This document shows, piece by piece, positions 1-6,757 of a stretch of 6,802 nucleotides of DNA (positions within the stretch are counted from its first letter, which is position 1; the number at the start of each line of letters is the position of its first letter). The position numbers and the translations under genes were made by a program. Below the pieces are notes generated by a model. That model had not been told where the DNA came from and ran no database searches. It saw only the letters and a program-made list of their open reading frames with translations. The stretch spans positions 1-6,802 of the forward strand of contig JACCYK010000007.1 of the NCBI GenBank assembly GCA_013696525.1, in the 5' to 3' direction. Origin of the DNA: Chloroflexia bacterium. GTDB lineage: Bacteria > Chloroflexota > Chloroflexia > Thermomicrobiales > UBA6265.

Positions 1-3000
1 ATGATCAACTCGATCCCCAGCTCGGCAACGCGCAGCCGGAGCGAGATCAGGGCCAGGAGATGCTCGACCGGCTCCGGAATCGGTCCAAAGCGGTCTTCCA
101 GCTCGGCCCGCATCGTGCTCAGCTCCGGCATCGACGCCACCGCCGCCACCCGGCGATAGAGCGTCAAGCGCAGCTCGGTATCGACCACGTAGTCGGCTGG
201 AATCAGCGCCGACAGCGGCAGATCGAGCGTCACCGGGCCAACTTCCTCGATCGGCTTGCCGCTCCGAATCTCATCGACCGCCTGACCCAGCAACCTGATG
301 TACAGCTCGTAGCCAATCTCGGCGATGTGCCCGCTCTGCTCCGCGCCCAAAATATTGCCGGCGCCGCGGATCTCCATGTCCCGCATCGCCACTCGCAGCC
401 CGGCCCCCAGCTCGGTCGCCTCTTGGATCGCTTCTAACCGTTCTTGGGCGATCTCGCTGAGGGCTTTGCCGGGCCGGTAGAGGAGGTAGGCATAGGCGCG
501 GGCGACGCTGCGGCCGACCCGGCCCCGGAGCTGGTAGAGCTGGGTCAGGCCCAAGGTATCGGCGTGGTTAATGACGATGGTGTTGACGTTGGGGATGTCG
601 ATCCCGGACTCGATGATCGTCGTCGACACCAGCACGTCGTAATCGTGGCGGACGAACCCCAGGATCACCTCTTCCAGCACCTGCTCGTCCATCTGCCCAT
701 GGCCGACGCCAAACCGGCCCTCGGGCACCAGCTCCCGCAGCCGGTGGACCACCCGGTTGATGTCGTGGACCCGGTTGTGTACGAAGTAGATTTGGCCGCC
801 GCGATCGAGCTCACGCAACACCACTTCGCGAATCAGGTGATCCCGCGATTCGGTGACGAAGGTTCGGATCGGGAGCCGGGCCCGCGGCGCGGTCTCGATG
901 AGGCTGATGTCGCGGATCCCGGCCAACGCCATGTGCAGGGTGCGGGGAATCGGCGTCGCGCTCATGGTGAGCACGTCGACCTCGGTTCGCAGCCGCTTCA
1001 AGAATTCCTTGTGCCGTACCCCGAACCGCTGCTCCTCATCGATCACCACGAGCCCGAGGTCCTTGAACTTGATGTCGTTCTGGACGAGGCGGTGCGTGCC
1101 GATCACGATATCGACCTGCCCGTCGGCGAGTCCCGCCACGACCGCGCGCTGCTCTTGCTTCGTTCGCAGCCGGGACAGCATCTCGACTCGGACCGGGAAG
1201 GGCGCCAGCCGGTTCGTGAAGGTGGTGTAGTGCTGGAGGGCCAGCACCATGGTCGGGACCAGGATGGCAACCTGCCGACCGTTGTTGATCGCTTTGAAGG
1301 CAGCCCGGATCGCCACTTCCGTCTTCCCGTAGCCGACATCGCCACAGACCAAGCGGTCCATCGGGTCCGGCGCTTCCATGTCGGCCTTAACCTCGTCAAT
1401 GGCGCGTTGTTGGTCGGGTGTCGTGGCATACGGGAACGACTCGGCCAGCTCCTGGTCCCACGTCGTATCGGGGGGAAAGGCGTGGCCGACCGCGACTTCC
1501 CGCGCGGCGTAGATCTGCACCAGCTCAAACGCCAGCTCGCGGACCGCCCGCCGGGCCCGTCGCTTGGCCTGGACCCACTCGCCCGAGCCCAGTCGAGTAA
1601 GGGTCGGTTCGAGCCCGCCCCCGGAATACCGCGAGACGCGATCGCTCTGATCGACCGGGACATAGAGCTTGTCGCTGCGCTGGTACTCCAACAGCATGTA
1701 TTCGCGCTCGACCCCGCTGGCGTCCAACCGAACCAAGCTGACGAAGCGGCCGACCCCGTGATCGACATGGACGACATACTCGCCGGGGGTCAGGCTGGCG
1801 GCGAACGCGATGGCCTCGGCGGCGGTCTTGCGGCCGCGTCCCCGCGTCAGCTTGCGAAAGCCGAACACCTCGAGATCGGACAGCACCACGGTCCGCGCCG
1901 CCCGCGCCATCCAGCCGCCATCGAGGTCGGAGGCGCGGATTTCGAGGGTGCCGGGCGCGAGCGGCACGGGTTCCTGAGCGCGTTCCCGGCGCTTTTCCTG
2001 CCGCGGATAGATGCCGTGCTCTTCGAAGATCTCGGTCAGCCGGTCGACCTGATCGGTGGCGATGACAACCCGCCAGTCATCCTGGAGCCGCTCGCCCACG
2101 TCGTCGATAAGGTTCGTCAATCGGCCGGCAAAGTTCGGTGGATCAACCACATTCTCGAGCGCAACCACGGTTTGGTCGGGATACGAAACGCCAAAGGTCA
2201 ACCGTCGCCTCCGACCGAGCCGGTCTCGAATCGCCTGCCAGCTCTCGTACGGGCGCCGGAGCCCCGGCGGCAACTCGCCGTTGGCGACGAAGTTGGCCTC
2301 CAGCTCCGCCGCCTGGCTGGCGAGCTGCGAAGCGGCGAGATCAACTGCCCCCGGCTCATCCATCACGATCAGGTCGTCTTGGGTGAAATAGTCAATCACC
2401 GTGGAGGGCTGTCGCAGGACGTACGGGGCGAACAGGTCGATCGAGGCCGGGGTGCGCCCCGACGCCATCTGCTCCAGTAATCGCCGCCACTCGGTTGCAA
2501 CCTCGGGCCGCAGGCCGCTGATATCCAGGTCCGCCAGCTCCGCCGCCGCCTCTTGCAAACGCCAGAGCGAAAGCTCGGTGGGAGGCAGCAGGGTCACGCT
2601 GGTGAGCCGGTCCATGGTCCGCTGCGACCCGATCGCGAAGCGGCGAATCCCTTCCACCTCGTCCCCGAACAGGTCGATCCGGACGGGGTAGTCCACCCCC
2701 GGCGGAAAGAGGTCGACGATGCCGCCACGGCGGGCCACGGTCCCCGGATCCTGCACCACCGGCACCGGATCATAGCCGACACCAATCGCCCACTCCACGA
2801 GCGCCGATAGGTTGATCCGATCCCCGATGCTGATCGTCCGCGTCCGCGCTCGCAACTCGGCCGGGCCAACCACCTGTTGGAGCAGGCCATGAACCGACGA
2901 CACGACCACCGGCGCCGAGCCTCCGGTCCCCTGCCAGTTCAGGAGCCGGTCCAAAATGGCGACCCGCGTCGTCGCGGTCTCGAGGTCGAACGGCAACTGC

Positions 3001-3281
3001 TCGTACGGCAATGCCTCGGGGGATGGCCAAAGGATCGGCTCGCGATTGAGCGGCAGATACTCGTGGAGGGCCGAGGCCAGCGCTTCAGCCCGATCCGCCC
3101 GCGCGGTGACGACCAAGGTCGGGCGATCAACCGCGGCGACGAGCGTCGCCGCCACCGGCGGCCGGGCGGTCGCCGCCAAATCGGCAACGGCGATCGCCTC
3201 CTGGTTGTGCGCCACGGCGTCGATCAAGGCCGCGATGCCGCGATCTTCACGCAGCGCCGGTATCAGATGGCGTAGTGTCAT
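1..3281 (-). CDS. mfd: Transcription-repair coupling factor Mfd (3' end cut by window edge)
   Basis: Mfd is a cytoplasmic ATP-driven DNA translocase that pushes stalled RNA polymerase off damaged template and recruits UvrA for nucleotide excision repair. The minus-strand frame is open without a stop for about 1093 codons from ATG 3281 to the edge. Seen in order: a UvrB-like N-terminal module (LPYEQLPFD at 91-99, RRGGIVDLFPP at 184-194); a CarD-like RNA-polymerase-interacting domain about 498-560 (GEYVVHVDHGVG from 500); Walker A GDVGYGKTE at 647-655; Walker B DEEQ at 748-751; motif III MSATPIPRT at 773-781; the RecG-like translocation region (HGQM 861-864, TIIESGIDIPN 888-898, YQLRGRVGRS 916-925, GAGNILG 973-979); and the start of the C-terminal TRCF/D7 domain (DRFG 1063-1066). 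Compared with the usual 1100-1180 residues, only the last few dozen are missing. An in-frame TGA at 3293-3291 makes ATG 3281 the first possible start. It diverges from comEA. All catalytic motifs are intact. Confidence 0.97.
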   Translation of the reverse strand, partial: MTLRHLIPALREDRGIAALIDAVAHNQEAIAVADLAATARPPVAATLVAAVDRPTLVVTARADRAEALASALHEYLPLNREPILWPSPEALPYEQLPFDLETATTRVAILDRLLNWQGTGGSAPVVVSSVHGLLQQVVGPAELRARTRTISIGDRINLSALVEWAIGVGYDPVPVVQDPGTVARRGGIVDLFPPGVDYPVRIDLFGDEVEGIRRFAIGSQRTMDRLTSVTLLPPTELSLWRLQEAAAELADLDISGLRPEVATEWRRLLEQMASGRTPASIDLFAPYVLRQPSTVIDYFTQDDLIVMDEPGAVDLAASQLASQAAELEANFVANGELPPGLRRPYESWQAIRDRLGRRRRLTFGVSYPDQTVVALENVVDPPNFAGRLTNLIDDVGERLQDDWRVVIATDQVDRLTEIFEEHGIYPRQEKRRERAQEPVPLAPGTLEIRASDLDGGWMARAARTVVLSDLEVFGFRKLTRGRGRKTAAEAIAFAASLTPGEYVVHVDHGVGRFVSLVRLDASGVEREYMLLEYQRSDKLYVPVDQSDRVSRYSGGGLEPTLTRLGSGEWVQAKRRARRAVRELAFELVQIYAAREVAVGHAFPPDTTWDQELAESFPYATTPDQQRAIDEVKADMEAPDPMDRLVCGDVGYGKTEVAIRAAFKAINNGRQVAILVPTMVLALQHYTTFTNRLAPFPVRVEMLSRLRTKQEQRAVVAGLADGQVDIVIGTHRLVQNDIKFKDLGLVVIDEEQRFGVRHKEFLKRLRTEVDVLTMSATPIPRTLHMALAGIRDISLIETAPRARLPIRTFVTESRDHLIREVVLRELDRGGQIYFVHNRVHDINRVVHRLRELVPEGRFGVGHGQMDEQVLEEVILGFVRHDYDVLVSTTIIESGIDIPNVNTIVINHADTLGLTQLYQLRGRVGRSVARAYAYLLYRPGKALSEIAQERLEAIQEATELGAGLRVAMRDMEIRGAGNILGAEQSGHIAEIGYELYIRLLGQAVDEIRSGKPIEEVGPVTLDLPLSALIPADYVVDTELRLTLYRRVAAVASMPELSTMRAELEDRFGPIPEPVEHLLALISLRLRVAELGIELI

Positions 3282-3290
3282 CGCGGCTGC

Positions 3291-3297
3291 TCACCTC
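3291..3297 (-). promoter_or_regulatory. Ribosome binding site of mfd
   Basis: The minus strand reads GAGGTGA here, a good Shine-Dalgarno match, with 9 bases between it and the ATG at 3281. The same bases contain the in-frame TGA that rules out a longer mfd, so the start is well fixed. Confidence 0.65.
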
Positions 3298-3329
3298 GCC
3301 TGATGCCAGTTCCACGCCGCTGGCAACGC

Positions 3330-3348
3330 AAAAACCGGGCGAAGCCCG
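3330..3348 (-). terminator. Terminator-like hairpin in the mfd leader
   Basis: On the minus strand CGGGC (3348-3344), a TTC loop, GCCCG (3340-3336) and one G are followed by five T (3334-3330). That is the form of a short intrinsic terminator pointing toward mfd, with its T-run 48 bases before the mfd start codon. On the plus strand no T-run follows, so it would act only on leftward transcripts. There is no credible minus-strand gene just upstream for it to end, so it may be an attenuator in the mfd leader or a barrier against read-through. The stem is only 5 bp, so the call is moderate. Confidence 0.45.
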
Positions 3349-3389
3349 CTCAGGCATCCCCGTCCTCATCGCGGCAAGCGTAGCACGAA

Positions 3390-3404
3390 GTCGTGAGTCG
3401 TGAG
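3390..3404. repeat. Left arm of a 15-bp inverted repeat
   Basis: GTCGTGAGTCGTGAG at this position is the exact reverse complement of positions 3470-3484, which lie at the start of the heptad array. It is two units of the same array written in the opposite direction. The two arms enclose 65 bases that contain the comEA promoter. Confidence 0.75.
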
Positions 3405-3437
3405 CGTCCGGGGGCCGGGCGAGAACGGGCGCATCCA

Positions 3438-3466
3438 TTGACGCATCGATCGTGACCGTCGATAGT
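3438..3466 (+). promoter_or_regulatory. Sigma70-type promoter of comEA-comEC
   Basis: A -35 box TTGACG (3438-3443, five of six to consensus), a 17-base spacer and a -10 box GATAGT (3461-3466, four of six) predict a transcription start near 3473. That is the first base of the heptad array, so the array would be the 5' leader of the comEA message. The spacer contains a small ATCGA...TCGAT inverted repeat (3445-3449 and 3459-3463) that could be an operator, though this is speculative. The promoter also argues against the upstream ATG at 3452 as the comEA start. Confidence 0.6.
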
Positions 3467-3472
3467 CGTCTC

Positions 3473-3535
3473 ACGACTCACGACCTACGACTCACGACTT
3501 ACGACTCACGACTTACGACTCACGACCTACGACTC
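3473..3535. repeat. Tandem array of nine 7-bp units, ACGAC plus two variable bases
   Basis: Nine consecutive heptads share ACGAC; the last two bases run TC, CT, TC, TT, TC, TT, TC, CT, TC. Odd units are always TC and even units always CT or TT, so the true period is 14 bp, and the order of unit types is symmetric about the fifth unit. A degenerate unit (TCGTCTC, 3466-3472) precedes it inside the promoter -10 region. The array ends 18 bases before the comEA ATG. It is in frame with comEA and free of stops, so it can be mistaken for coding sequence. Confidence 0.95.
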
Positions 3536-3544
3536 CGTCCTGGC

Positions 3545-3550
3545 GGTGGA
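3545..3550 (+). promoter_or_regulatory. Possible ribosome binding site of comEA
   Basis: GGTGGA lies 3 bases before the ATG at 3554. The match is partial and the spacing short, but no better site exists for the other in-frame ATG at 3452, which lies inside the promoter spacer. Confidence 0.4.
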
Positions 3551-3553
3551 ACG

Positions 3554-4120
3554 ATGACCCGAGCTGCGATTGCCATCGGCGCCGCGATCGCGGCGGTCGT
3601 CTTCGTGGGCGCGCTGTTTATTGTCTACGATGACCTGTCAGCGCCGCCGATCATCATTGCCGACCCGGTGCTCGACGGGGTTATCGTGGTCCAGATCACC
3701 GGTGCGGTGGCGACCCCCGGCACGTACGAGGTGGGAGCCGGGGCGCGGGTCGTGGACGTGATCGCCCGTGCCGGCGGCACCCGGCCCGATGCTGATCTGG
3801 GCAGCATCAACCAGGCCCGGCGAGTTCGAGACGAGGATCAATTGCTGATCCCGAGCCGGCCGCGGCCGGCACCCAACGCCGGGTCGTTGCCCGCCGAAGC
3901 GACGGATGGCGCGGAACAGTCGCAAGCGATCAACCTCAATACCGCCTCCGTGGCGGACCTTGACGCCTTGCCTGGGATCGGCCCCGCGATCGCGCAACGG
4001 ATCATTGCATTCCGAACGGAGCAAGGTCCATTTCGCGCGGTTGACGAGCTCGACCGGGTCAGCGGCATCTCCGCCGCCATGGTGGAGGAGATTCGCGCCC
4101 TGGTCACGGTCGGCGAATGA
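3554..4120 (+). CDS. comEA: Competence protein ComEA, membrane-anchored DNA receptor
   Basis: ComEA binds double-stranded DNA outside the cell membrane and hands it to the ComEC channel during natural transformation. The 188-residue protein has an N-terminal membrane anchor (about 4-24, Ala/Val/Ile rich), a SLBB-type domain about 44-100 (VQITGAVATPGTYEV at 46-60, ending LLIP at 97-100), a Pro/Ala linker about 101-124, and a C-terminal DNA-binding pair of helix-hairpin-helix motifs (INLNTAS 126-132, LDALPGIGPAIAQRI 136-150, then VDELDRVSGI 163-172). Size and domain order are normal for Gram-positive-type ComEA. I chose ATG 3554 over in-frame ATG 3452 because the longer form would add 34 residues encoded by promoter and tandem repeat, placed before the anchor. 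The stop overlaps the comEC start (ATGA, 4117-4120), so the two form an operon. Confidence 0.93.
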   Translation: MTRAAIAIGAAIAAVVFVGALFIVYDDLSAPPIIIADPVLDGVIVVQITGAVATPGTYEVGAGARVVDVIARAGGTRPDADLGSINQARRVRDEDQLLIPSRPRPAPNAGSLPAEATDGAEQSQAINLNTASVADLDALPGIGPAIAQRIIAFRTEQGPFRAVDELDRVSGISAAMVEEIRALVTVGE

Positions 4121-5568
4121 CTGGCGTTTGGCTCAGCGGGGCATTCCTGGCGACCGCCGCCTATGGCTGGCGAATGGCGATCCTCGTCTGGCTGCTGTGC
4201 GGCGTGATCTGGCTGCGCCGGAGATGCGCCCACGAACTAACGATCGTGATCCTCGTCGGTGCCGCCGCCGCCGTGGGCGCGGTCCGAAGCTCGCCGCCAA
4301 TCACGGTCGATGCACCGAGTTGGGCCGGCATCGCCGAGGGCGCCCGCGGGGAAATCATCAGCCTGCCAACAACGAGCGGTCGCGGTCAAAGCTTCCGCTT
4401 GGCCGTAACCGAGGTCGAGATCGACGAAAACTGGCAACCCGCGTTCGGCACGATCTGTATTTTTAGTCGTCCCTTCCCGATCACCGGCGTGGGCGACCTG
4501 ATCGTCTTCGCCGGGGAGCCAGAGTCGCTGGCGGACGAATCGACCGCGATCCGATCATACGCGCGGCAACAGGGCTGCGGGGCAACGGTCTTTGCCCGGT
4601 TCCTCGAGATTGAGGAGCGGGGCGCCGGCTGGCGACGATGGCTAGCCGACGTTCGCACCCGGCTCCGCGACATCCTCCAAGATTCGGCCCTCGGTGACAG
4701 CGGCGCCCTGCTCAGCGGATTGGTCACGGGCGACGATCAGGCGCTGACCGACGCCCGCCAAGCGGCATTCCTGCGCACCGGGACGACGCATATCACGGCG
4801 GTCAGCGGCGCCAATGTCGCGCTCCTCGTCTCCATTCTGATCACGCTCGGCACCACCGGTGGTTGGCGTCGCCTTCTCGTGTGGCAGGTGGTGGTCTTGC
4901 TCGGGATTTGGAGTTACGCGGTGCTTGTTGGGGGAGAGCCGCCCGTCATTCGGGCCGCCCTGGTGGCATCGGCCGCGATGCTCGCCACGCGGGTGGGACG
5001 GCGTCCTGATTTCGTCACGCTGATCGCGCTGGCGGCGATGGTGATGATCCTGATCGAACCGGCGCAGATCTGGTCGCTCTCGTTCCAGCTCTCGTTCGCG
5101 GCGTCGCTCGGCATCGTGTTGGTGCTGTCCGGCCTGGCAAACGACGGCCAGCTGGTCGGGCCCGCGGCGGTGGCGCGGGGGACGATCGCGGCCCAAGTCG
5201 CCACCCTGCCGGTGCTGTGGTACGTCTTCGGCGAATTGTCGTTGACGACGCTGCCGGCCAACCTCCTGATCGCGCCACTGATCTTGCTCGCCTTTCCGTT
5301 GGCGGTCTTGGCGAGCGTGGCCGGCCTCATCTGGTTGCCACTGGCGACGGTGCTCGTGCTACCGGCCCGGCTTTGCGCCGAACTGGTCTTCATCGTGGTC
5401 GACTGGCTCGGCGGGTCACCTCGAGTGACGGCCCACGTCGGCGCCGCTTCCCCGTTCATCGCTCTCCTGACCACGGCGATCGCGGTGGTGACGCTCCTGG
5501 GCATGAGTCCGGATGCGCGCCGGTGGGTCAATCGCGTAACGACGAGGTACACGAACGAGCGTGATTGA
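4117..5568 (+). CDS. comEC: ComEC/Rec2-type DNA uptake channel, lacking the C-terminal nuclease-like domain
   Basis: ComEC is the inner-membrane channel that takes up a single DNA strand during transformation. The 483-residue protein has N-terminal membrane segments (about 4-33 and 41-56), an extracytoplasmic DUF4131/OB-like region about 57-190 with two cysteines (C114, C154), and a competence domain with many membrane segments from about 225 to 463. Family motifs seen: LLSGLVTGDD (198-207), the GTTHITAVSGANVALL stretch (222-237), EPPVIRAALVA (274-284), LSFQLSFAASLGI (321-333) and PANLLIAP (380-387). A short basic tail (RRWVNR 468-473) then ends the protein. The metallo-beta-lactamase domain that brings many ComECs to about 700-800 residues is absent, and the following 21 bases before the convergent gene leave no room for it. 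The start overlaps the comEA stop by ATGA with no close Shine-Dalgarno sequence, indicating translational coupling. Identity is firm; whether it is a full transporter alone is not shown. Confidence 0.94.
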   Translation: MTGVWLSGAFLATAAYGWRMAILVWLLCGVIWLRRRCAHELTIVILVGAAAAVGAVRSSPPITVDAPSWAGIAEGARGEIISLPTTSGRGQSFRLAVTEVEIDENWQPAFGTICIFSRPFPITGVGDLIVFAGEPESLADESTAIRSYARQQGCGATVFARFLEIEERGAGWRRWLADVRTRLRDILQDSALGDSGALLSGLVTGDDQALTDARQAAFLRTGTTHITAVSGANVALLVSILITLGTTGGWRRLLVWQVVVLLGIWSYAVLVGGEPPVIRAALVASAAMLATRVGRRPDFVTLIALAAMVMILIEPAQIWSLSFQLSFAASLGIVLVLSGLANDGQLVGPAAVARGTIAAQVATLPVLWYVFGELSLTTLPANLLIAPLILLAFPLAVLASVAGLIWLPLATVLVLPARLCAELVFIVVDWLGGSPRVTAHVGAASPFIALLTTAIAVVTLLGMSPDARRWVNRVTTRYTNERD

Positions 5569-5589
5569 GCCGGCGATCCGACCCACTGC

Positions 5590-6588
5590 CTAATTCCGCT
5601 GCTGCTTCCGGACCTGCTTGCGGTGCTCTTGCTCAACATCGGGAAAGAGCCAACGCGCACCTTTGCCACTGATCCGGGCGAAGCGGAAAAACATCCAACC
5701 GATGAAGAAGATTTGGATGAAGGCGCCGATCCCAGCCATTTGCGTCAGCGCATCGCGGTTTGAGATGTCCGGGAACCAATTCCAGGCCATCATCCGATAG
5801 GTGACGATCGCTAGCGCGATCAGAGCCACGCTCCCCAGCACGAGGATACGCCGGCGCATGACGGCTGTTTTGATCCGCGCGACATCCTCGGGATCCGGGG
5901 CCGGCTTTCGTTGGTCCGGCTTCTCCCGCTGCAGCTGACGCACTGAGTGCGGTCCGGCGGTCGCTGATTTCGTCCAGGTCGGGTCTGGCAGCGGCGGCGG
6001 CATTGGGAGCTTCTTGGCGATCGCCAGCTCGCGTTGCGCCTGATACCGCTCCATGTTCAACCGGCCGATGATGCGATGGGCTTCGGCCAGCGAGACGGTC
6101 AGCGAGTTCACATGCCGCAGCATCGCCACATGCGCCGCCTGCCCATCCTCATAGCTGATCGCCGGCATCGATTCCACTTGGCGCTTGGCTAGCTCCTGGC
6201 GCTGCGCCTTGGCCTCTTGCCGCTGCCGGACCCGCGCGAGGCGCTTTTCTTTCCGCTCGGACGTCGGACCCTCCGCCGCGTCCGTCTCGTCCGACGCCAC
6301 GTCTCCCGCGACCGTCGCGAGCTCACTATCGGTGTCGGGGAGGCCGCTGGCAGTGCCGGAAATCTCGTCGTCGCGCGAAGCGACGCCATTGGCGTCGGCT
6401 GGCTCCCCCGATCGTGGACGGCGCCGGGCCGGGTTGGCCCGTACCCGTCGCGGCGCGGGTTCGGCTCCGCTGTCCGAGGACGCGGAATCGTCGCTCGCCA
6501 GGGCAGTCGCGGCCTCTGATTCGACGTGCGGTCCCGTTCCATTCAGCGTTGGCGCCAGGTTCACGGTAGCATCCACGGCTGGATTCAC
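5590..6588 (-). CDS. Unrecognised membrane protein: disordered N-terminal half, charged helix, two membrane spans
   Basis: I do not recognise a family. From GTG 6588 the frame gives 332 residues ending in TAG. Residues 1-110 are low-complexity Ala/Asp/Ser/Pro with a basic patch (RRVRANPARRRPR, 47-59). Residues about 110-138 are a charged helix rich in Arg/Gln/Lys/Glu, likely coiled coil. About 146-195 is a second helical segment (LRHVNSL 157-163, AHRIIGRLNMERYQAQREL 170-188) followed by a Pro-rich linker (196-203). Two membrane spans follow, about 247-266 and 285-304, then a basic tail. Both long termini are probably cytoplasmic by the positive-inside rule (RRR at 245-247, RKQVRKQQR at 323-331). 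GTG 6588 has no visible Shine-Dalgarno sequence. The same frame is open up to a TGA at 6675-6673, and a CTG at 6669 is preceded by a good binding site, so the real start may be upstream. It converges on comEC with 21 bases between stops. Confidence 0.8.
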   Translation of the reverse strand: MNPAVDATVNLAPTLNGTGPHVESEAATALASDDSASSDSGAEPAPRRVRANPARRRPRSGEPADANGVASRDDEISGTASGLPDTDSELATVAGDVASDETDAAEGPTSERKEKRLARVRQRQEAKAQRQELAKRQVESMPAISYEDGQAAHVAMLRHVNSLTVSLAEAHRIIGRLNMERYQAQRELAIAKKLPMPPPLPDPTWTKSATAGPHSVRQLQREKPDQRKPAPDPEDVARIKTAVMRRRILVLGSVALIALAIVTYRMMAWNWFPDISNRDALTQMAGIGAFIQIFFIGWMFFRFARISGKGARWLFPDVEQEHRKQVRKQQRN

Positions 6589-6666
6589 CGGAGAATCGCC
6601 GTTGGCGTCCGGCGAGCCAGCCGGGTAGTCAGCTTCGGGTCGGGCCGTGGTGGTCGGAAATGTGCT

Positions 6667-6685
6667 CAGCGTTCAATCCTTTCCC
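6667..6685 (-). promoter_or_regulatory. Shine-Dalgarno-like site with in-frame CTG, possible true start of the membrane protein
   Basis: The minus strand reads GGGAAAGGA (6685-6677), then 7 bases, then CTG (6669-6667), which is in frame with the membrane-protein gene and would add 27 residues (beginning LSTFPTTTARPE). This is the only good ribosome binding site near the 5' end of the gene. No ATG, GTG or TTG lies in frame between the TGA at 6675 and GTG 6588. CTG starts are rare, so this is tentative. Confidence 0.35.
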
Positions 6686-6735
6686 TGCGGCCTTGCGGCC
6701 ATCACCGGCCGAAACAAATTCGGAGACGCGCTCAT
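6673..6735 (-). CDS. Possible 20-codon leader ORF, in frame with the downstream membrane protein
   Basis: From ATG 6735 the minus strand encodes MSASPNLFRPVMAARPQGKD and stops at TGA 6675-6673. It begins about 16 bases after the transcription start predicted from the promoter at 6784-6758, so it would be near-leaderless; no Shine-Dalgarno sequence precedes it. It lies in the same frame as the membrane-protein gene, two codons before the candidate CTG. It could be a regulatory leader peptide, the original N-terminus now cut off by a stop mutation or sequence error, or chance. No function can be assigned. Confidence 0.25.
   Translation of the reverse strand: MSASPNLFRPVMAARPQGKD
6689..6700 (-). 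other. Small GGCC stem with GCAA tetraloop
   Basis: The minus strand reads GGCC GCAA GGCC, a 4-bp GC stem closed by a GNRA-type tetraloop, ending three bases before the GGGAAAGGA site. It is too short to be decisive and may simply reflect base composition, but its position could affect access to that site. Confidence 0.25.
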
Positions 6736-6757
6736 GGCAACAGTTGAAGCGCCGGCG

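Noticed and set aside
444..2480. A 678-codon plus-strand open frame opposite mfd.
   Set aside because: The minus strand here reads through all Mfd motifs without a break. The plus-strand product is a low-complexity Asp/Gly/Arg/Pro-rich sequence with no recognisable domain, typical of a shadow frame in GC-rich DNA.
3247..3474. A 75-codon minus-strand frame overlapping the mfd start.
   Set aside because: It overlaps the mfd 5' end in another frame, includes the terminator-like hairpin, and resembles no known protein.
3466..3535. The short regular repeats as a CRISPR array.
   Set aside because: The units are 7 bp, directly adjacent, with no unique spacers and no cas genes nearby.
3452..3553. 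A longer comEA starting at ATG 3452.
   Set aside because: The extra 34 residues come from the promoter spacer, the -10 box and the tandem repeat (DSRLTTHD-type peptide), and would sit before the membrane anchor. The ATG has no ribosome binding site and lies upstream of the predicted transcript start.
5569..5589. A shared terminator between the convergent comEC and membrane-protein genes.
   Set aside because: The 21-base gap and its flanks show no stable hairpin with a T-run in either direction.
4642..5669. Long minus-strand frames opposite comEC.
   Set aside because: The plus strand carries clear ComEC motifs and membrane segments over this whole stretch; the opposite frames give low-complexity Arg/Ser/Thr-rich products.
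6526..6747. A 73-codon plus-strand frame over the 5' end of the membrane-protein gene.
   Set aside because: It lies opposite the better supported minus-strand gene and its promoter, is Arg-rich in the manner of GC-rich shadow frames, and has no clear ribosome binding site.
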